From Treponema sp. (lineage in GTDB: Bacteria > Spirochaetota > Spirochaetia > Treponematales > Breznakiellaceae), in NCBI GenBank assembly GCA_009780285.1, contig WRAL01000059.1, positions 1 to 7,715 on the forward strand: DNA of 7,715 nt, written 5' to 3'. This document shows positions 1 through 7,000 of this stretch, piece after piece. The position numbers were made by a program, and so were the translations under genes. How positions within the stretch are numbered: position 1 is the stretch's first letter; every line of letters starts with the position of its first letter. The notes beneath the pieces are model-generated. The model was not told where the DNA came from, did no database searches, and saw only the letters and a program-made list of their open reading frames with translations.

Positions 1-1
1 G

Positions 2-835
2 CGGCGCTGGGGGCTGATCGTCTACGACGAGGTTCACCTTTTGCCGGCGCCGGTCTTCCGCGTGACGGCCGAGCTTCAGGCCGTGCGGCGCCTCGGGCTT
101 ACCGCGACCCTGGTGCGCGAGGACGGCGCGCAGGACGCGGTTTTCAGCCTTGTCGGGCCCAAGCGCTACGACGTGCCCTGGAAGGAGCTTGAGGGCAAGG
201 GCTGGATCGCCCAGGCCGTCTGCGAGGAAATCCGGCTGGACCTGCCCCAGGACCTGAAGATTCCCTACGCGACGGCGGCCCCGCGCGAGAAGCACCGCAT
301 CTCCGGGGAAAACCCGCTGAAGCTGGAAGCCGTGGCGCGCCTGGCCGAGGATTTTCCCCAGGAGCGCATCCTGGTGATAGGCCAGTACATCACGCAGCTT
401 GAGGCGCTCTCGCGCCTGCTCGGCGCGCCCCTGGTTACCGGCAAGACGCCCAACGGCGAAAGGGAGCGCATTTACGAGGGCTTCAGGCGCGGGACGGAGC
501 GGGTGATCGTCGTTTCCAAGGTGGCGAATTTCGCTATCGACCTTCCCAGCGCGTCCATGGCCGTCCAGGTTTCCGGCGCCTTCGGATCGAGGCAGGAGGA
601 GGCGCAGCGCCTGGGGCGCATCCTCAGGCCGAAAGGCGAGGGGCGCTCGGCTATCGCGCGCTTCTTTACCCTGGTGTCGCGCCATACGGTCGAGGAGGAC
701 TGCGCGGCGAGAAGGCAGAAGTTTTTGGCCGAGCAGGGCTACAAGTATTCGATACGGCGCTGGGAGCTTCGGGATGAGTCGTCGCCTCCTTCGGAGTCGG
801 CGCCTCCTTCGGAGTCGGTGGGACATGGCCGCTAA
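2..835 (+). CDS. xpb: XPB/ERCC3-like DEAD/DEAH (SF2) DNA helicase, C-terminal part (5' end outside window)
   Basis: ATP-dependent 3'-5' DNA helicase/translocase of superfamily 2, related to eukaryotic TFIIH subunit XPB and to archaeal and bacterial XPB; expected to act in the cytoplasm in DNA repair or remodelling. The frame is open from base 2, so the start lies upstream, and 277 residues are visible (about half of a usual bacterial XPB of roughly 550-600 aa). Numbering visible residues from base 2: Walker B/motif II DEVH at 9-12, motif III LTAT ending at T36, then the XPB-specific RED motif in LVREDG (R39-E40-D41), and the conserved GPKRYDVPWKELE stretch. Domain 2 follows with ILVIGQYITQLEAL, a motif V-like VVSKVANFAIDLP and motif VI QRLGRILRP (about 202-210). 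The conserved body ends near QGYKYSIRRWEL. The last ~20 residues (ESSPPSESAPPSES) are a low-complexity tail encoded by an 18-bp tandem repeat. The stop overlaps the next gene by 11 bases. Family identification is strong. Confidence 0.95.
   Translation, partial: RRWGLIVYDEVHLLPAPVFRVTAELQAVRRLGLTATLVREDGAQDAVFSLVGPKRYDVPWKELEGKGWIAQAVCEEIRLDLPQDLKIPYATAAPREKHRISGENPLKLEAVARLAEDFPQERILVIGQYITQLEALSRLLGAPLVTGKTPNGERERIYEGFRRGTERVIVVSKVANFAIDLPSASMAVQVSGAFGSRQEEAQRLGRILRPKGEGRSAIARFFTLVSRHTVEEDCAARRQKFLAEQGYKYSIRRWELRDESSPPSESAPPSESVGHGR
783..818 (+). repeat. Perfect 18-bp tandem duplication at 3' end of the helicase gene
   Basis: CGCCTCCTTCGGAGTCGG occurs at 783-800 and again, identical, at 801-818. 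It encodes the PPSES/PPSES tail of the helicase. Each unit is itself near-palindromic: CTCC and GGAG flank a TTC triloop, and the stem extends outward past one C-U mismatch to two further pairs. It lies after the conserved helicase domain, so it looks like an inserted or expanded lineage-specific tail rather than part of the fold. Confidence 0.9.
804..824 (+). promoter_or_regulatory. Candidate ribosome binding site for the second gene, inside a hairpin
   Basis: GGAG at 811-814 lies 10 bases before the ATG at 825. It is part of the second 18-bp repeat and can pair with CTCC at 804-807 across a TTC loop, with a further two pairs (801-802 with 816-817) past one mismatch. In mRNA this would mask the site unless ribosomes translating the upstream helicase reading frame open it, so translational coupling is a reasonable inference. 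The spacing is a little long and the hairpin is small, so this is a candidate only. Confidence 0.5.
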
Positions 836-2951
836 GCCCGAAATTTTTCGCCCCGTCGAATTCTGGCGGGCGGCGATGACGGCCCTGCCGAACGCGTCCT
901 TTTTCGATCTCGCGCGCTCGGCCCTGGGCAAGGTGAAAACCCCCTTCAGCAAGCAGGCGCTGATGGGCGACCTCGAGAAATTTTTCTCGAGCCCGCAGGC
1001 CCAGCGCAACACCGCCGGCTTTGTCGACGACAGGGACGCGAGCGCCATCGCGGCCATAGCCTTTCTCGGCGAGCCGCGCGAGGCGGAGCTTGCCGCCTTT
1101 TTTTCCGGAGAATTCGGCGCCGCCGAGCTGGGCGATCTTTTGGTCAACCTCGAGGAGCGCTTCATCGTCTACCGCTTTATCTCCGCCGGCGAGGGAAGCC
1201 GCCTTGCGCTGAACCCGCTTTTGCGGCCGGCCATCGAAGCCTTCGCCGATGACGCCTCGCGCCTTTTTCCCTCCTTCGCGGCGCCGGACGGGGACGCGCC
1301 CTGCGCGCAGGGCCCGCTCTTTTACGACGACAGGCTCCTCGCGGCGCTTATTTCCTTCGCCTCGCACTGCGGCCCTTTTTTCAGGCTGGGCGGCGACGGC
1401 GTGAGGCAAAGGACGATGCGCGCGGCCAAGGCGATTTTTCCCGGCCGGGATCCGGGCGAGCTTTTCGGCGCGGCGCGCGCCCTGGGCCTTCTCGTTCCGG
1501 GCGAGGGGGACGCGCTGGTGAAGGACGCGCGGCGCGTGGCGGCCTTCGCAAGGCTCGGCGCGCGGGAAAGGGCGCAGTACTTCGCCGCCGGGCTTCTGTG
1601 CCATCGGGATCTGGCCGCGTCGCCTCAGGCGCAGGCGGAGGATCCATCTCCCTGGCTTCTGCGCTCCAAGATTCGCGCCTGCGCCTCCTTCGCCCACGGC
1701 CTTTGCGCCCTCGTCGAGGAGGGCCGGCTCTATCCCTTCGCCACCCTGCAAAAGCTGGCCTTCGCCATAGCCGGGACGGGCGGGGAATTCAAGCGGGCCG
1801 GAATGCTGCGCGCGATGATCGATTCCGGCCTTATCGTTCCGGCCGGATCGTCGGGCTCGCCCGGAATCGAGGGGCTGTGGCGCCGGCGGGCTTTCGATGA
1901 CGCGTCTTCGGCGGCGGGGAAGGCCGTTATCGCCATGGACGCGCCCTTTGGCGTGGTGGCCTATCCCGAGGCCGAGTTCGGCGACGCGGCCGGGATCGCC
2001 GTCTTTGCGCAGGTCGCCGAGGCCGGGCTTAACTTCCGCTTCGAGATAAGCCGGGATTCGGCGGCGGCGGCCTACACCCAGGGCCTTAAGGCCCGGGACA
2101 TAATCGACCTCCTGCAGGGCCTTTCCGGCGGCCTTGTCGACGAGACGCTGGCCTTCGCGCTGCGCGACTGGGAAAAAAGCCACGGCGAGGTGGCGCTGCG
2201 GCGCGGCCTCGTGCTGACCCTGGCGCCGGATCGCAGGTACCTGGCCGAGACGAAGCCGCTTTCGGCGATGCTGCTGGAGACCGTGGCGCCCGGCGTGTAC
2301 ATGCTGGACGAGCGCTTCGAGGAACGGGCCGAGGCCGCGCTGCGCAAGGCCGGCGTCGGCATTATCGCGCGCGCCGTAAGGGCGGGCGACTCGTCGTCGG
2401 CTATGGCGTCGCCTTCGGCGCCGTCGCCTTCGGCGACGACGTTAGGCGATTCCGGCCTTTACCCACGCCCGCGTCCGGCGGACTTCGTCATCCCTCGTTC
2501 GAAGGGAAAGCCTGCGCCGGAGGACGAGGGCCGGGACGCGCGTGAGCTCGTCGAGGGGCTCAAGGCCGCGCTGGGCCGCATGAGCCTTGACAAGGAACAG
2601 CGCGACGAGCTTTCCGAGCGCATCGACCGCCGCCTTATCCTCCTGGAATCGCAGCTTGAGGGCGCCGCCCTTCGCTACGAAAAAACCGAGGCGCGCGGCA
2701 TGGACTACGCCGGCAAAACCCTTATCGCGCGCCAGTCCATCTCGATGAAGTCCCTTGTCGAGGTGGTCTGGACGGTGAAGGACAGGGAGGAGCGCGCCGT
2801 GGGGGTTCCCCGGGCGATAGAGAAGTCGGGCGGGGACTCGGCGCTGGTCTTCGACGTGGAGGGCGAGGCCGAGCCGACGCGCGTCCCGATGGGAAAGATC
2901 GGGCTTTTGCGAAGAATCAAGCGGTCGATTTTCGAGACCGCCAACGAATAA
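825..2951 (+). CDS. Helicase-associated protein, PF13625-like (XPB operon partner)
   Basis: A 708-aa protein, probably an accessory factor of the helicase encoded just upstream. Three parts can be seen. The N-terminal half is helical and starts with FRPVEFWRAAM (residues ~7-17), in the style of winged-helix/helicase-associated regions. A central segment at ~366-475 (VIAMDAPFGVVAYPEAEF through YTQGLKARDIIDLLQGLSGG to RRYLAET) fits my recollection of PF13625, the XPB/Ssl2-like helicase-associated domain. After a low-complexity linker (~523-544, SSSAMASPSAPSPSATT), a charged, coiled-coil-prone helix (~574-625) leads to a small beta-rich C-terminus (~630-708) that vaguely recalls WYL/SH3-like folds. 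Mycobacterial genomes (Rv0861c/Rv0862c, from memory) have the same XPB-plus-PF13625 neighbour pair. I chose ATG 825 because the conserved-looking sequence begins there. An in-frame ATG at 774 with GGGAG 7 bases upstream would add an Arg-rich 17-residue leader made by reading the 18-bp repeat in another frame; that is possible but less likely. Confidence 0.8.
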   Translation: MAAKPEIFRPVEFWRAAMTALPNASFFDLARSALGKVKTPFSKQALMGDLEKFFSSPQAQRNTAGFVDDRDASAIAAIAFLGEPREAELAAFFSGEFGAAELGDLLVNLEERFIVYRFISAGEGSRLALNPLLRPAIEAFADDASRLFPSFAAPDGDAPCAQGPLFYDDRLLAALISFASHCGPFFRLGGDGVRQRTMRAAKAIFPGRDPGELFGAARALGLLVPGEGDALVKDARRVAAFARLGARERAQYFAAGLLCHRDLAASPQAQAEDPSPWLLRSKIRACASFAHGLCALVEEGRLYPFATLQKLAFAIAGTGGEFKRAGMLRAMIDSGLIVPAGSSGSPGIEGLWRRRAFDDASSAAGKAVIAMDAPFGVVAYPEAEFGDAAGIAVFAQVAEAGLNFRFEISRDSAAAAYTQGLKARDIIDLLQGLSGGLVDETLAFALRDWEKSHGEVALRRGLVLTLAPDRRYLAETKPLSAMLLETVAPGVYMLDERFEERAEAALRKAGVGIIARAVRAGDSSSAMASPSAPSPSATTLGDSGLYPRPRPADFVIPRSKGKPAPEDEGRDARELVEGLKAALGRMSLDKEQRDELSERIDRRLILLESQLEGAALRYEKTEARGMDYAGKTLIARQSISMKSLVEVVWTVKDREERAVGVPRAIEKSGGDSALVFDVEGEAEPTRVPMGKIGLLRRIKRSIFETANE
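2407..2436 (+). repeat. 15-bp tandem repeat in a linker of the helicase-associated gene
   Basis: CGTCGCCTTCGGCGC (2407-2421) is followed by CGTCGCCTTCGGCGA (2422-2436), 14 of 15 bases identical. The second unit with its flank forms a perfect 7-bp hairpin: CGTCGCC and GGCGACG around a TTC loop (2422-2438). It encodes the ASPSAPSPSATT linker. It shares the CGCCT...TTCGG core and palindromic layout with the 18-bp duplication at 783-818. Confidence 0.8.
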
Positions 2952-2961
2952 AACTCAAATT

Positions 2962-2967
2962 AGGAGG
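2962..2967 (+). promoter_or_regulatory. Shine-Dalgarno AGGAGG for the NYN gene
   Basis: A full consensus AGGAGG ends 4 bases before the ATG at 2972. A second in-frame ATG at 3002 has no such site, so the SD decides the start. The 20-base gap after the previous stop contains little else, which argues for cotranscription with the helicase genes. Confidence 0.8.
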
Positions 2968-2971
2968 CATT

Positions 2972-3769
2972 ATGCCGCTTTTGCCGTTTTCCGGTTTCCA
3001 GATGTCGGAAACCAGCAGCTCCGAGCTTAGGCAGTTCAAGCTCGCGGTTCTTATCGACGCCGACAACACCCAGCCGGCCATCATCGAAGGGCTTTTGGAC
3101 GAGGTCGCCAAGTACGGCATCGCCAGCGTCAAGCGCATTTACGGCGACTGGACCAACACGAGCCTGCGCTCCTGGAAGGACAGGCTGCTCGAGTGGGCGA
3201 TTCAGCCCATCCAGCAGTTTTCCTACACCACCGGGAAGAACGCCACCGACTCGGCGATGATCATCGACGCGATGGATCTTCTGTATTCCGAAAAGCTCGA
3301 CGGATTTTGCATCGTTTCCAGCGACTCGGACTTCACGCGCCTGGCCGCGCGCCTGCGGGAAAGCGGCCGCGCCGTCTACGGCTTCGGCGAGAAAAAAACG
3401 CCGCGCGCCTTCGTCTCGGTCTGCGACAAATTCATTTACACGGAAATTCTCAAGGACATTCACGAGGAGGCCGACGACGACGATCCTCGGGCTCCGGCCC
3501 GCGCGAAGCGGGAATTCAAGGTGGACCGCAAGCTGCTAAAGCTCCTTCGCGAGACCGTGGACGACATCGCCGAGGAATCCGGCTGGGCCTATCTTGGCGC
3601 GGTGGGGAACAAGGTCAACCATCGCTCGGCGGATTTCGACCCGCGCAACTACGGCTTTAAAAAGCTCGGCGACATGTTCCGCGCGATTCCCCAGTTTGAG
3701 ACCGAGGAGCGCCCGCAGGCCGGCGGAACCGGCCGGCAGGTGTACATACGCTGGAAACGCAAGCGCTAG
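2972..3769 (+). CDS. NYN-domain (LabA/DUF88-like) predicted ribonuclease with C-terminal OST-HTH/LOTUS domain
   Basis: A 265-aa cytoplasmic protein with two modules. The NYN (PIN-like) domain covers ~24-160: LAVLIDADN gives acidic residues D29 and D31 with N32; YGDW has D60; TGKNATDSAMIIDAMDLL supplies D93; and the hallmark IVSSDSDF gives D118 and D120. All the acidic residues expected for metal-dependent RNA cleavage appear to be present, so it is probably active. An acidic linker (~165-180) leads to a C-terminal OST-HTH/LOTUS-type winged helix at ~184-262, with GNKVNHRSADFDPRNYGFKK, LGDMFRAIPQFE and a closing VYIRWKRKR strand; such domains bind RNA. NYN-plus-OST-HTH proteins are widespread in bacteria and mostly uncharacterised. 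It is the third gene of the apparent helicase operon, so a role beside the helicase is inferred. The substrate cannot be told from sequence. Confidence 0.92.
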   Translation: MPLLPFSGFQMSETSSSELRQFKLAVLIDADNTQPAIIEGLLDEVAKYGIASVKRIYGDWTNTSLRSWKDRLLEWAIQPIQQFSYTTGKNATDSAMIIDAMDLLYSEKLDGFCIVSSDSDFTRLAARLRESGRAVYGFGEKKTPRAFVSVCDKFIYTEILKDIHEEADDDDPRAPARAKREFKVDRKLLKLLRETVDDIAEESGWAYLGAVGNKVNHRSADFDPRNYGFKKLGDMFRAIPQFETEERPQAGGTGRQVYIRWKRKR

Positions 3770-3787
3770 GGGCCGCGGCTCCTCTTC

Positions 3788-3930
3788 ACTCCGTGAAACT
3801 CCGTGGTTGACTCTTCTTCCGGATCGAAGAATTTTTAACCACGGAGGACACGGAGTTACACGGAGTAGGGAGGAAAAACCGCCTGGCTTCCTCCTCGCTC
3901 GACTTCGTGGTTGGCTCTTCTTCCAAAATC
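3788..3930 (-). repeat. Dispersed palindromic 'accacggag' intergenic repeat, copy A (about 1.3 units)
   Basis: Read on the - strand, 3924 to 3812 aligns along its whole length with 7611-7715, with a 7-8-bp indel and scattered substitutions. The unit runs GGAAGAAGAG, CAACCACG, a GGAGGAA-loop-TTCCTCC hairpin, ACTCCGTG direct repeats, CTCCGTGGTT, AAAAATTC and GATCC, and then GGAAGAAGAG begins again (3820 down to about 3788), so a second partial unit follows head to tail. On the + strand the arms AACCACGGAG (3837-3846) and CTTCGTGGTT (3903-3912) pair with one mismatch, and GGAGGAA (3869-3875) pairs perfectly with TTCCTCC (3888-3894) inside them. It encodes no plausible protein. Repeats with this ACCACGGAG signature are known from many bacterial genomes; the mechanism of spread here is unknown. 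Confidence 0.85.
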
Positions 3931-3948
3931 GAATGCCGAGAAGGGCGC

Positions 3949-3990
3949 AAAAAAAACCGCCCGGCGGGCGCCGGGCGGTTTTGGTTTTTT
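3949..3990. terminator. Bidirectional intrinsic terminator between convergent genes
   Basis: A perfect 12-bp stem, AAAACCGCCCGG (3953-3964) with CCGGGCGGTTTT (3971-3982), surrounds a 6-base loop. On the + strand it is followed by GG and six T. On the - strand the run of A at 3949-3956 gives eight consecutive U, four of them beyond the stem. It lies 48 bases past the lipoprotein stop on the - strand, and about 180 bases past the NYN gene on the + strand, so it can end both transcripts. The best side is the - strand. Confidence 0.9.
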
Positions 3991-3996
3991 GCCTTG

Positions 3997-4023
3997 GCCC
4001 GCCTTGGAAACTCCGAGGCGGGC
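3997..4023. terminator. GC-rich hairpin just after the lipoprotein stop codon
   Basis: GCCCGCCT (3997-4004) pairs perfectly with AGGCGGGC (4016-4023); a T-G wobble and two GC pairs continue inward to the loop AAACT. It is stable, but no T run follows on either strand. It is either an auxiliary hairpin in tandem with the terminator at 3949-3990 or an mRNA 3'-end stabiliser. The hairpin itself is certain; calling it a terminator is tentative. Confidence 0.5.
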
Positions 4024-4030
4024 TTAGGAC

Positions 4031-7000
4031 TTAGTAGCGGAGAACGTCGCTGAGCTTCATGCTTTTTACCCTGCGGCCGCCGTCGCCCACGGCCATGTAG
4101 ATGCCGTTGCCGAAGGCCACGCCCCGCACCGTCTGGCCGCTGGCGAAGCCGGTTTGCGCGTTCCTCCAGTACCAGTTGCCGCTGTAGGAATCGCCGGCGC
4201 CTACGGGCACCGCCTGCCAGTTGTTGCCGGCGGAGCCGACCGCGATCCTGCCGCCGACCCCCACGGCTACCCAGTTGTTGTTGCCGCCGGCGCCGGTAGT
4301 GGCCACGCTCCGGATCCGGCTGGTGCCGAACCCGCTGTTCGATGTAGTGGCAAGGCTCCAGCTGCCGCTGCTGCCGTTGTTGGAGCGCGCGATCTTGCCG
4401 CCGTCGCCCACGGCCACCCATTGCCCGCCGCCATAGGCGACGCCCATGATGTCCGAGTCGCCGAATTGGCTCTGGTTACTTGCGTTTCCCGTGTTGGGAA
4501 TCGCCGTCCAGTTCAAGCCGCCGGTCGTGGATATCGTCATTCTGCCGCCGTTCCCCACGGCGACCAGGGTGCTTCCGTTGACCGCCACGGCGTTAAGGGT
4601 GACGCTAAGGCCGGATGTCGGTATATGCGTAAAGCCCGAGGTGGTGCCGAAAGCGGTGTCGGCGCGCATGATCCTGCCGTTGTTCCCCACGGCTATCCAG
4701 CCGCCAGGTGCCGCATCTCCGCCGCCCGGCGCCCAGGCGATGCCTCTGATCTCGGTGCTAAAACTATTGCCATTAGGGAGTGCTGTCCACACCTTGCCAT
4801 CGTTGGAGCGCGCGAAGGTGCCGGCGCTGCCCCCGGCGACGAAACCGTTTCTGCCACTGATCCCCCCGAAGGCCACGGCATATATATTGCCCAGGTTCAG
4901 GCCGCTGAGATTCGCGTTGTGCCAGTTCGCGCCGTCGTTGTCGGACCACATGATCCTGTTTCCGTCCCCCACGGCCACCCATAGCCCGCCGCCAAAGGCG
5001 ACGGCGTTGAACGGGTTGCCCTCGTCGCCCCGCTGCTCCCATACCCGGCCGTCGCTCGCTGGCCTCCAGAATGCCTCTAATGTGGCGTTGTTGGGGTAGG
5101 AAGTATTGGGGTTAAAGGGGGAGTGTCCGTACCGCCACTCATGGAACGTGAACCCGGGCCTCCCCGCCGCGCCGCTCAATGCGCCGATAATTCTCCCCTG
5201 CATGAAACCGCGGGCGGCGTCGGTGAAGGGGTACAATTCCCTTGCCGTGCCGCCGGCCACCGTGCCGCCGCCGGTCAGGTCAAGGGTAAGCTTCCAGTTT
5301 TGCGTCCACTGCGCCGTGATGGTGATGTCCGTATTTACGAGGTAGTCCGGGCCGACGGGCTGGCCGTCGCGCAGCCATCCGACTGTGTTCTGCGTGTGCC
5401 CGCTCCGCGTCACTCCGGGGAATTCGCCTATGGCCGTCCCGTGGGGCACCAGTCGAATAAAGCTGCCGGGGGGCTGGCCGCTGATGGCGCCGCCGTTAGG
5501 GTCAAAGGTTACGCTGCGCCTTGGGTGCCACTTCGCCAAGAGCGTGATGTTCCCCCTTATGGGGGTGCCTTCGAAGTCAAAGGGCTCGGGGGCGTCCGAC
5601 GGCCAGAACCAGCCCGCGAAGGTGTAGGTATCCCAGGTCGGATCCTCCGGCCTCGTCGCGTACTCGTCGTTGGCTACCTGCTCGGAGAGCGGGGGAGTCC
5701 CGGACGGGTTGTTAAGGACGTAGTTTACGGTCCAGAGCTGCTGCTGTATTACCGGCGTCCACCTTGCCCAGATTGTGGTGGGTTCTGTTATGAGGCTGCC
5801 AAAGTCAAAAACATCGCCGCTCGATGGGTCAGCGTACCAGTCGTCGAAGTCATGGTCGTCCCTGGTCGGATCCTCCGCTGGCCGGGTGGCTTGTGTGCCC
5901 CAGAGCGGGTTCTGCGTCGGCGCTTCGCCGGAGCCTTGCATAAGGTTGAAGGTTACCGTCTGCGGCTTGGGCTGCCATTTCCCGTAAACCTGAATATCCA
6001 CGTCTACGATCGTGCCGTTGGTGAAAACCGTTCCGAGGCCGTCAGCCTGCGTGTTCCATTCCAGGAAGGCGTGCGAAGGCGGATCAGTAACGGCCGGCAT
6101 AAGGGCGCCGCTCAAGGATGTCCCCTCAGTGAGGTTCCTTTCTACGGTTTTGTCGCTTGTCCCCCAGAAGCTGGCGTAGTCGCTGTTCAGATGGAAGGTA
6201 ACGGTTCGCTGCTCGAGCTGCGCTTCCGGTTCCCACTGCGCGTAGATAAAGGTGTTCCCTGTTATGGTGGTGGCTTCGAAGTTAAAGGGCTCGGAGGCGT
6301 CAGCTAGGTACCAGCCGATGAAATCATTGCCGGGCCACGTTGGACTCTCCGGCCGAGTCGCGTACCCGTTGTTGTCTATCGTCTGCATGGATGGCGCAGT
6401 CCCGGGCGCTTGAAGGATGAAGAAAACGGTCCAGGGGCCTGAGCCGCCCAGGCCGCCGCCGGGGATCGCCGTCCAGCGCGCGTGCAAGGTTATGTCGCCG
6501 TTTATGGGATCGCTCGTCGTATAGGGATCGCCGCCGCTTCCGGCCTGCGTGTACCACGCCGCGCCCAGGGTATAGCCTTCCAGCCGCGCGTCCGGGAAGA
6601 AGGCGATTGTCTTTCCTTTTTCCACCTGCGAGACAATGGAGGCCTGCCCGTTTATCGCGCCGGGGGACGCGTTAAAGGTTACCCTCCACACGTTATCCTC
6701 GCCTCCGGGGCCGGGAGGGGCGCTGCCCGAGTTGGCCCACCAGGCGTATAGGGTCAAGGGGCCGGTCACGGGATGAGCGGCGGTAATCAGATCGCCCTTG
6801 AAGTCGCCGGCGGTTGGATTTCCGGTGTACCACCCATCGAAGGTAAAGTTGGTCAGGATCGGGGTGGGAAGGCCCCCTATGGGAGTGCCGTGCGCCACGG
6901 AGCGGAAAGTACCGGCGTCCATGCTCCCCCCGTTGAGCTGAAAGATCACCAAGTGCTCCGCGGCGGGGTTGGAGGCGTCCTCGTCGCTCACCCACTTGGC

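Noticed and set aside
666..2183. Open frame of 505 codons antisense to the helicase and its partner gene
   Set aside because: It is rich in Arg, Gly, Pro and Ala with no domain, lies opposite two well-supported genes, and is what GC-rich codon bias produces on the other strand.
2972..3010. Sequence similarity between the NYN gene start (TGCCGCTTTTGCC) and the region upstream of the lipoprotein promoter
   Set aside because: A 13-base match without further similarity on either side; most likely chance.
3768..3783. Small hairpin (AGGGGC/GCTCCT with CGCG loop) at the NYN stop codon
   Set aside because: Only six pairs including a wobble and no T-run; not convincing as a terminator.
3788..3930. 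CRISPR-like repeat array
   Set aside because: The repeated modules are palindromic units about 105 bases apart without regular short unique spacers, and no cas gene is present.
3594..4034. Frame containing an NHGGHG-type peptide across the intergenic repeat
   Set aside because: That peptide is the usual mistranslation of 'accacggag' repeats; the frame overlaps the NYN gene's 3' end and the terminator.
5123..6307. Open frame of 394 codons antisense to the lipoprotein repeats
   Set aside because: The lipoprotein on the - strand has a signal peptide, RBS, promoter and clear repeats; this frame shows only low-complexity shadow sequence.
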